Of a DNA stretch of 5,014 nt, positions 1 through 5,014 are shown in pieces. Source of the DNA: Wenzhouxiangella sp. (GTDB taxonomy: Bacteria > Pseudomonadota > Gammaproteobacteria > Xanthomonadales > Wenzhouxiangellaceae). Within the stretch, counting starts at the first letter, position 1. Each line of letters starts with the position of its first letter. The position numbers were made by a program, and so were the translations under genes. The stretch spans positions 1 to 5,014 of the forward strand of contig SLJA01000275.1 in assembly GCA_007135355.1 (NCBI GenBank), given 5' to 3'. The notes under the pieces are model-generated. The model was not told the DNA's origin. It searched no databases and saw only the letters and a program-made list of their open reading frames with translations.

Positions 1-1152
1 ATAAGTCGACGGATCAAGGCGTTCGCCGGCCAGGAACAGGCGCTGCAGGCAATCCAGATCGTGGCCGGCCATCAGCGCCGCGTCCGGGTCCTCCTTGCGG
101 ATGGCGCGGAAGGCGGTGGGCGCGGTGAACAGCGCGTTGACCCGGTGCTCGGCCACCACCCGCCAGAACGCCCCGGCATCCGGGGTGCGCACCGGCTTGC
201 CTTCGTACAGCACGGTGGTGCAGCCGTAGATCAGCGGGCCATAGACGATGTAGGAATGCCCGACCACCCAGCCGACATCGGAGGCGGCCCAGAACACCTG
301 GCCCGGCGCCATGCCGTAGACGGTCTCCATGCTGTAGTGCAGGGCGACGGCATGGCCGCCATTGTCGCGCACCACGCCCTTGGGTTTCCCGGTGGTTCCG
401 GAGGTGTAGAGGATGTAGAGCGGGTCGCAGCCCTTGACGGGCACTGCCGGATGTGGATTGCCGTTGGCTTCCAGCATGGCCCAGTCATGGTCACGCCCGG
501 CGATCATTTCGGCTTGGGCTTGCGGTCTTTGCAGAATCACGCAGGCCGACGGCGTGTGCGCGGCCTGTTCCAGGGCGGCGTCGAGCAGCGGCTTGTAGGC
601 GATGACCCGGTTGACCTCGATGCCGCAGGAAGCCGACAGCACCAGCTTCGGCCGGGCATCGTCGATGCGAACCGCCAACTCGCGCGCGGCAAAGCCGCCA
701 AACACCACCGAGTGAATCGCGCCCAGGCGGGCGCAGGCCAGCATGCCGATCACCGCTTCCGGTACCATCGGCATGTAGATCACCACCCGGTCGCCGCGCT
801 CCACACCCAGCCCGGCCAGGGCCCCGGCCATGCGCTCGACCCGGGCCAGCAGTTCGGCGTAGGTGAAACGCCGGCACTGGCCGCTGACCGGCGAGTCGTA
901 GATCAGCGCGACCTGCTCGCCGCGCCCGGCCTCGATCTGGGCATCCAGGGCCAGCCAGGCCGTATTCAGCTCGCCGTCGGCAAACCACTGATCGGCGCCG
1001 TCGGCGGAGCGCGCCACGCCCTGGGTCGGCGGCTGAAACCAGCGGATGCGTCGGGCCTGCTCCAGCCAGAAGCCGTCTGGATCGGCCGCGGCGCGCTGAA
1101 AAGACTGCCGCCATGGCGAGGTTGAAAAGCTGCTGATGTGCGGATCCTGCAT
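1..1152 (-). CDS. prpE: Propionyl-CoA synthetase PrpE (N-terminal 384 codons, cut by left window edge)
   Basis: This is the N-terminal part of a cytoplasmic acyl-adenylate-forming (AMP-binding) enzyme that makes propionyl-CoA from propionate, ATP and CoA via propionyl-AMP, feeding the 2-methylcitrate or a related propionate pathway. Seen in sequence: an N-terminal ACS-type cap with FWLEQARRIRW (residues 28-38), the LGAIHSVVFGGFAARE block (143-158), the phosphate-binding loop YTSGTTGKPKG (249-259), SDVGWVVGHSYIVYGPL (291-307), and FTAPTAFRAIRKEDP then LFLAGERLDP (342-356, 372-381). From family knowledge, the RDNGG and LAGERLDP wording fits PrpE/ACSS3-type enzymes better than acetyl-CoA synthetase Acs. 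The later core motifs and the C-terminal domain with the catalytic lysine lie outside the window, so integrity cannot be judged. The ATG at 1150-1152 is secure: an in-frame TGA lies at 1168-1170 and the next Met is residue 108. No clear Shine-Dalgarno precedes it. Butyryl- or acetyl-CoA synthetase specificity remains possible. Confidence 0.9.
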   Translation of the reverse strand, partial: MQDPHISSFSTSPWRQSFQRAAADPDGFWLEQARRIRWFQPPTQGVARSADGADQWFADGELNTAWLALDAQIEAGRGEQVALIYDSPVSGQCRRFTYAELLARVERMAGALAGLGVERGDRVVIYMPMVPEAVIGMLACARLGAIHSVVFGGFAARELAVRIDDARPKLVLSASCGIEVNRVIAYKPLLDAALEQAAHTPSACVILQRPQAQAEMIAGRDHDWAMLEANGNPHPAVPVKGCDPLYILYTSGTTGKPKGVVRDNGGHAVALHYSMETVYGMAPGQVFWAASDVGWVVGHSYIVYGPLIYGCTTVLYEGKPVRTPDAGAFWRVVAEHRVNALFTAPTAFRAIRKEDPDAALMAGHDLDCLQRLFLAGERLDPSTY

Positions 1153-1263
1153 GAGCCCGGTTTGCGATCAAAAAATACAGCCTTGAGTGTGCATGGGCGC
1201 GGGTCGAGATGCCAGTAGACCTTCGGCTAGCAGATCGCGACCATGCATTCCCAGCAAGATGGC
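1153..1263. other. Intergenic gap between the channel gene and prpE
   Basis: This 111-bp stretch separates the stop codon of the channel gene from the prpE start, both on the minus strand. It includes a run of six A on the plus strand (1170-1175, read as T on the coding strand) about 18 bases before the prpE ATG. There is no strong G+C-rich hairpin in front of that run, so it does not qualify as an intrinsic terminator. No -35/-10 pair is convincing. It could be either a within-transcript spacer or a weak promoter region for prpE. Confidence 0.5.
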
Positions 1264-4200
1264 TCAGGCGTGTTTTGGCTCCCTGGACAACTGCAGATTG
1301 GCCCCGGTGGGAGCCAACGGCGCCATATCGCGGATGTGCAGGTCCATCTGCGGGAACGCGATTTCAATGCCTTCCTGACGGAAGCGCTTGATGATGGCGG
1401 TGTGCAAGTCACTGGTCGTCGGGATGCGGTCGCGCAGCTGGTCTACGTAGACCCGGAGTTCGAAGTTCAAGGCGCTATCGCCAAACTGCAGGAAGTAGGC
1501 TTTGGGTTCCGGATCATCGAGGACCTCGGGGTTATCACGGGCCACCTCCAGCAGGGCCGAACGAACTTGATCGACATCCGCGGCATAGCTGACGCCGACG
1601 GTAATCACCAGCCGAGTGGTCGTGTCGGACAAAGTCCAGTTGATCAGACGCTCGGTAATGAAGTTTTTGTTGGGTACGACGATTTCGCGGTTGTCCCAAT
1701 CAACGATGGTTGTTGCTCGGGTGCGGATCTTGGCCACGGTGCCGCTGTATTCGCCAATGGTGATGGTATCGCCGACGCGGATGGGACGCTCCAGCAACAC
1801 GATCAGGCCGGAGACGAAATTGGCCACAACTTCCTGCAGGCCAAAGCCCAGGCCTAGCGTCAGCGCTGCAACCATCCATTGCAGTTCACTCCAGCGCAGG
1901 CCGAGCAGGGAAAACACGGTAATCACCGCGATCACCGCCAACACATAGCGCAGCAGCATGGTGGCGGTGTAGCGGCCGGCCGCGTCCAGAGTGGTGCTGC
2001 GGGCCAGCAGAATTTCGACCAGGCCGGGCAGATTTCGCGTCGCCAGGGTAAAGACAACGGCCAACAATAAGGCCAGCAGAAAGTCCTGCAGACTGACGCT
2101 GCTGAGCACCTCGGCTTCGCCAACCACAATCGTCCGCGACCACAGGGTGAATCCATCCAGCCAGGTCAGCGCCGGCAGCATGTCCGACCAGACCCAAAAT
2201 AGCGCGACCAGGACACCAGCCCCGGCTGTGGTTCGCAACAAGGTGCGGGTTTGCTGATTGATGTCTTCCAGGCTCAGTTCAGGCTCCGGAATGTCCATAC
2301 CCCCTTCGTCGCCGACGGCGCTGTTTTCAGCGCTTGCGGCTTTGGCGCGCTGCTCGCGCATACGACGCAACAGCAGGCGCGTTTCGCTCAAGATCAGAGC
2401 TCGAGCCGCCAGGCTGTAGGCTAGCCAGACCAGGCCGAGAACGATGGTGGTGTCGATCAGGCGGGTCAGTAATTCGGCGACCGTGAACAAGTAGCCGGCC
2501 AGTGCCAGAACAGAAAGGACGGCCGCGGTGCCCACCAGAGCGGTGCGCAGGATTCTGCGGCGCCGTTCATTGAGCGGGAAAACCTCGTTCGGCGGGGGCG
2601 GAGCCAGCAGATACCAGCTCAAAAGTCCGGCAATGATGACGGCTGCCAGCAGTCCCGCACGGCCAAAAATATCAAATACCAACTCGCTGGGGTGAGCGAA
2701 AGTCAGTGCCAGCAACAGGATCAGCGTCAACTGGGTGGGCAAGAACCAGGTCAGGTGCCGTCTTAACCGCTGGATGACCAGTTCGTTCCAGCCAAAGTGA
2801 GCTCGAGCAACGCCGTCGGCTGAAGTCGACAGGATCACCAGATGCCCCGCCAGCCACCAGACCGCGGCACTGAAGAACATCGCCCCGAGTACTTCGACGC
2901 CGAACCCGACCTCCGACATTTGCCCCAGGCGCAGAGAAGTAGCCAGCAGGATCAGCGGAACCGGGAGCACTCTGATCAAGCTCCACAACAAGGCCTGAAA
3001 AGTGTGTTTGATGTGATCCGTAAAGCGATGACGGGTTTTACCGGCCAATACCTTGAGCTGCTCCGGCGTGCCTCGACCCCACACATAGAGCACGGCGGCC
3101 AGCAGCAGAGTCAGCAGTGTGCCAACCGGGCTGCCGATCGTGACTTCGCGCAGGGCATGGCTGATCTCGGACCATGCAGAGGCGTCGGCCAGGCTCGTCG
3201 TCGCCGCCGGCACACCCATCGCCCAATTCAGGCTGACGGGCAGATGGCTGGGCCACCAGAGCAAGGTCTCTCGCAAGATCTGCTGCAGTTCATCAACCAG
3301 AGAGACCACCGATCGGGCGCGTAGATCGGTCTGGCGGATTTGGTCGGTCAGTGCCTCATCGGCCTGGAGTTGTGTTGCCAGTGCCTGGCGCTGGATGCGG
3401 GCCAGGGCGAGCTGGGCCGTATCATCGAAGGCGCTGATGACCGGGCTATCCGGCAGGCGCGATGCTTCCTCCCTAAGCGTGATGCTGCGCAGGCGCGTTT
3501 GGGCCAGCTCGCGTTCTCTTGCCGTTAAGCCCAGGCGGACTTCCTCGAGATCCCGCAAACGGCGTTGTTCCTCGAGCAACAGACTGCCCAGGGCCTCGTT
3601 GAGCCCGCTGACTTCAAGACGCTCCTGGACATTGCTCAGAGTCTGGGTCAGGTCGCGTTCAAGGCGGGTGTAGCGTTCGCGGTCGGCTTGCAGTTGCCGG
3701 ATGCGGCTCTGCGTGCGGGCGATTTGCTCAAAGCGAGCGTTGAGGCTTTGGATTTCGCTGGAGAATAGCTCGACTGCTTCCGGGTCCTGATTGAGCAGTC
3801 GGCGCAGCTCCGCGCGCAGGTTGCGCAATTCCTCGGTTGAGCGTTCGTTGAGCTCCCACTGCAGTTGACTGGTTCGCAGCGCCAGCCAGCGAGACTTTAA
3901 TTCCAGGGCTCTGATCTCCAGCGCCAGGGCCTCGCGCCGGGGCGCTGCCGATTGCGCATCCAACTGAGCGCCGATAATCCGTGCTTCCGCCTGGCGAACC
4001 AATGTGTCAGCGGCGATTTCATTGGCCTCGCTTATACCGTTATTGTTGATTTCTCGAGCCTGGTCCAGGGCCTCTTGCCGCTCTCGGCTGAGTCGCTCGA
4101 AGGTTTCGGCCTGCGCGCGCGCTTGTTCGTCCAGTCTGGCCAAAGTCACCCGCTTCTGGTCGATTTCCAGCTCCGCTTGCTGGCGCCGCCGCTCCAGGCT

Positions 4201-4659
4201 GGCAAGCTTCTGATCGATGGCGGTGATGGTTTGGTCTGCTGCAATGGGCGGCAGCGGGACGACCGTTTCGCGGACTCGGGTCAAAAAGTCCGACAAGCGC
4301 TCCGGTGTGCTCTTGGCGGTAGCGACTCGCTCCAGGGCTCCGCGCACCCGATCCGCGGCTGCTTGCTCACGCTCCAGGGCCTCTTGCCAAATGGCCTGCT
4401 CGGCGCTTTCGTCGCCGGCTCGTTGGGCGAGTGACTCCTCGGGGCTTTGCGCCAGCCAGGTTTCCGCTGCCGTGGTGTCGATGGCTTGCAGCAGGGGCTG
4501 CAAGCGCTCACGCGCGGCTTCCTTTTCCTGCACAAGCGCATCGACCTCGGCAGGGTTGATCTGCGCCAAAACGGGTGGGGCTGTGTCCTGGGCCGGCAGA
4601 GGGACAGGCGCTGTCAAAGCCAGACAGACAGTCAGCAGGGCGAAAAATGAGCGGTGCAT
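1264..4659 (-). CDS. Large mechanosensitive channel of the MscK/MscM (KefA/YjeP) type
   Basis: This is a complete 1131-residue inner-membrane channel expected to open under membrane tension and release solutes during osmotic downshift. Its length is close to E. coli MscK and MscM (about 1100-1120 residues). Seen, numbered from the ATG at 4657-4659: a signal peptide (about 1-23, hydrophobic core FFALLTVCLALTAPVPL, likely cleaved after LPA); a long charged, Gln/Glu/Arg-rich coiled-coil periplasmic region (about 28-460); eleven hydrophobic segments (near 511-527, 558-576, 589-610, 638-655, 668-686, 705-726, 731-755, 809-826, 856-873, 898-920, 927-955). Basic stretches fall on the predicted cytoplasmic loops, including RHRFTDHIKH, QRLRRH, NERRRR and RRMREQRAK. 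The pore helix carries LGLGFGLQEVVANFVSGL (935-952), followed by the MscS beta domain (ERPIRVGDTITIG, then VVPNKNF at 994-1000) and the C-terminal alpha/beta part to about 1110. A TTG at 4678-4680 would add seven residues ahead of the signal peptide; ATG is preferred, although neither has a good Shine-Dalgarno. MscK and MscM cannot be separated by eye, so no symbol is given. Confidence 0.95.
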   Translation of the reverse strand: MHRSFFALLTVCLALTAPVPLPAQDTAPPVLAQINPAEVDALVQEKEAARERLQPLLQAIDTTAAETWLAQSPEESLAQRAGDESAEQAIWQEALEREQAAADRVRGALERVATAKSTPERLSDFLTRVRETVVPLPPIAADQTITAIDQKLASLERRRQQAELEIDQKRVTLARLDEQARAQAETFERLSRERQEALDQAREINNNGISEANEIAADTLVRQAEARIIGAQLDAQSAAPRREALALEIRALELKSRWLALRTSQLQWELNERSTEELRNLRAELRRLLNQDPEAVELFSSEIQSLNARFEQIARTQSRIRQLQADRERYTRLERDLTQTLSNVQERLEVSGLNEALGSLLLEEQRRLRDLEEVRLGLTARERELAQTRLRSITLREEASRLPDSPVISAFDDTAQLALARIQRQALATQLQADEALTDQIRQTDLRARSVVSLVDELQQILRETLLWWPSHLPVSLNWAMGVPAATTSLADASAWSEISHALREVTIGSPVGTLLTLLLAAVLYVWGRGTPEQLKVLAGKTRHRFTDHIKHTFQALLWSLIRVLPVPLILLATSLRLGQMSEVGFGVEVLGAMFFSAAVWWLAGHLVILSTSADGVARAHFGWNELVIQRLRRHLTWFLPTQLTLILLLALTFAHPSELVFDIFGRAGLLAAVIIAGLLSWYLLAPPPPNEVFPLNERRRRILRTALVGTAAVLSVLALAGYLFTVAELLTRLIDTTIVLGLVWLAYSLAARALILSETRLLLRRMREQRAKAASAENSAVGDEGGMDIPEPELSLEDINQQTRTLLRTTAGAGVLVALFWVWSDMLPALTWLDGFTLWSRTIVVGEAEVLSSVSLQDFLLALLLAVVFTLATRNLPGLVEILLARSTTLDAAGRYTATMLLRYVLAVIAVITVFSLLGLRWSELQWMVAALTLGLGFGLQEVVANFVSGLIVLLERPIRVGDTITIGEYSGTVAKIRTRATTIVDWDNREIVVPNKNFITERLINWTLSDTTTRLVITVGVSYAADVDQVRSALLEVARDNPEVLDDPEPKAYFLQFGDSALNFELRVYVDQLRDRIPTTSDLHTAIIKRFRQEGIEIAFPQMDLHIRDMAPLAPTGANLQLSREPKHA

Positions 4660-4693
4660 GGAGTATTGATAGCTGGACAAAAGTGCGGCGCGC

Positions 4694-4790
4694 TCGGGGC
4701 GGTCAGCCCCAAGGGATTGTTGAGGATGGTCTACGGAGATAGTTCAACCGCCGAACCAACCATGGCACTCGGACAAATTCGGGGCGGTCA
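4694..4790. repeat. Pair of exact 12-bp direct repeats (TCGGGGCGGTCA)
   Basis: TCGGGGCGGTCA occurs at 4694-4705 and again at 4779-4790, start-to-start distance 85 bp, both in the same orientation. Spacing is about eight helical turns, so both copies would face the same side of the DNA. The pair lies in the divergent intergenic region, which would suit binding sites for a regulator acting on one or both genes; no known operator is recognised. The first copy also forms the left arm and loop of a GGGGC-GGTCA-GCCCC hairpin (4696-4710), while the second does not. Seen directly: the repeat. Inferred: any regulatory role. Confidence 0.55.
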
Positions 4791-4812
4791 AGTTGCAAAA
4801 AGATCTAGGTGA
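4726..4812 (+). CDS. Possible 28-codon leader ORF (speculative)
   Basis: An ATG at 4726 opens 28 codons (beginning MVYGDSSTAEP, ending VAKRSR) that stop at TGA 4810-4812. An AAGGGA at 4711-4716 sits nine bases upstream and could act as a ribosome binding site. The stop codon overlaps AGGTGA (4807-4812), itself a good Shine-Dalgarno for another ATG at 4817 that is in frame with the exported-protein gene. The product resembles nothing I recognise and has no attenuator-like run of one amino acid. An ORF this short can easily arise by chance; it is listed only because of the arrangement of stop, ribosome binding site and next start. Confidence 0.15.
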   Translation: MVYGDSSTAEPTMALGQIRGGQVAKRSR

Positions 4813-4897
4813 TTTGATGCCCCCCTCGGGTGCGAGGCAAGAAAATTTAGCGCTGTTAAGGTACACATACGCAACCCACCAATACAAAGACCTGATC

Positions 4898-5014
4898 ATG
4901 AACACAAAGACCGATGCCCAATCGGGGCACCACAATAATGTGGTCCGCGCCTTGCTGCCCGCTGCTTTATTGGCTGCGAATGCCTCTTTGGCAGCAGCCA
5001 TTGCCGATGTCAAT
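4898..5014 (+). CDS. Probable exported protein of unknown function (N-terminal 39 codons, cut by right window edge)
   Basis: The ATG at 4898-4900 starts a frame open to the window end. The visible part looks like a Sec-type signal peptide: a polar n-region of about 17 residues (MNTKTDAQSGHHNNVV) with only K4 and R18 as strong positive charges, a hydrophobic core rich in Ala and Leu (ALLPAALLAANASLAAA, 19-35), then IADVN, with probable cleavage within the Ala-rich stretch. The mature domain is outside the window, so no function can be given. The Shine-Dalgarno is weak (AAAGA at 4886-4890). The frame is open upstream to a TGA at 4721-4723; an in-frame ATG at 4817-4819 has a better site, AGGTGA four bases before it, and would add 27 residues, making an unusually long n-region. 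I prefer 4898 because the signal peptide is then close to normal length. The gene is divergent from the channel gene. Confidence 0.6.
   Translation, partial: MNTKTDAQSGHHNNVVRALLPAALLAANASLAAAIADVN

Larger units (their letters stand above)
4660..4897. promoter_or_regulatory. Divergent intergenic region between the channel gene and the exported-protein gene
   Basis: The flanking genes point away from each other, so both promoters are expected in these 238 bp. This is an inference from layout, not from recognised boxes. The region is less G+C-rich than the genes, with an A/T-rich patch at 4841-4864. TTGACC-like (minus strand, 4786-4791) and TTGCAA or TTGATG (plus strand, 4793-4798 and 4814-4819) resemble -35 elements, but none has a good -10 element at 16-18 bp. 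The region also holds a 12-bp direct repeat, a short hairpin and a possible leader ORF, described separately. Confidence 0.5.

Noticed and set aside
61..1125. Long plus-strand open frame of 354 codons opposite prpE
   Set aside because: It lies wholly antisense to a strongly recognised enzyme. Its translation is rich in Gly, Arg, His and Gln with no recognisable domain, as expected for an antisense shadow in G+C-rich coding DNA.
491..1171. Minus-strand open frame of 226 codons overlapping the prpE start
   Set aside because: It is out of frame with prpE and gives low-complexity Arg/Ala/Gly protein. The true frame carries the AMP-binding motifs without interruption, so there is no frameshift to explain.
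1165..1200. T-rich run on the minus strand as a terminator for the channel gene
   Set aside because: No stable G+C hairpin lies directly before the run; only about three base pairs can be drawn.
1243..1857. Plus-strand open frame of 204 codons opposite the channel C terminus
   Set aside because: It is antisense to the conserved MscS pore and beta domains; its codon pattern reflects the opposite strand.
3952..4434. Plus-strand open frames of about 160 codons opposite the coiled-coil region
   Set aside because: They are antisense shadows of the Gln/Glu/Arg/Leu-rich coiled-coil coding sequence, with no domain or ribosome binding site.
4660..4680. TTG at 4678-4680 as the channel start
   Set aside because: It adds seven polar residues before a well-formed signal peptide and has no Shine-Dalgarno. 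The ATG at 4657-4659 gives a normal signal peptide.
4786..4821. TTGACC, TTGCAA and TTGATG as -35 promoter elements
   Set aside because: None has a reasonable TATAAT-like element 16-18 bp downstream on its strand, so no specific promoter is called.
4744..5013. Minus-strand open frame of 89 codons covering the right edge
   Set aside because: It is antisense to the signal-peptide ORF, its apparent start lies at the window edge, and the protein has no recognisable features apart from a chance aromatic patch. The plus-strand frame has a coherent signal peptide.

Overview
This looks like chromosomal DNA from a G+C-rich Gram-negative proteobacterium, probably a gammaproteobacterium. The evidence is an MscK/MscM-type mechanosensitive channel with a periplasmic coiled-coil sensor region, a PrpE-type propionyl-CoA synthetase, G/C-rich third codon positions, and Sec-type signal peptides. 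A more precise assignment is not supported.

Layout, left to right. Positions 1-1152 (minus strand) hold the N-terminal 384 codons of a propionyl-CoA synthetase (prpE). It runs off the left edge, so its C-terminal part is not visible. A 111-bp gap (1153-1263) follows, with no gene and no convincing terminator. Positions 1264-4659 (minus strand) hold a complete giant mechanosensitive channel of the MscK/MscM type: signal peptide, long coiled-coil periplasmic domain, eleven membrane segments and a C-terminal MscS pore module. A 238-bp divergent intergenic region (4660-4897) carries an exact 12-bp direct repeat and a possible 28-codon leader ORF. From 4898 to the right edge (plus strand) is the first 39 codons of a probable exported protein of unknown function.

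The channel gene and prpE point the same way and could share a transcript, with mscK/mscM upstream, but their functions are unrelated. The 111-bp gap with an in-frame stop just before prpE argues against translational coupling. The channel and the exported-protein gene are transcribed divergently, so 4660-4897 should hold both promoters. I could not identify convincing -35/-10 pairs by eye.

I found no mobile element, CRISPR array, RNA gene or defence-like system. The window is mostly ordinary housekeeping and stress-related content. The least explained part is the divergent intergenic region and the truncated exported protein beyond it.
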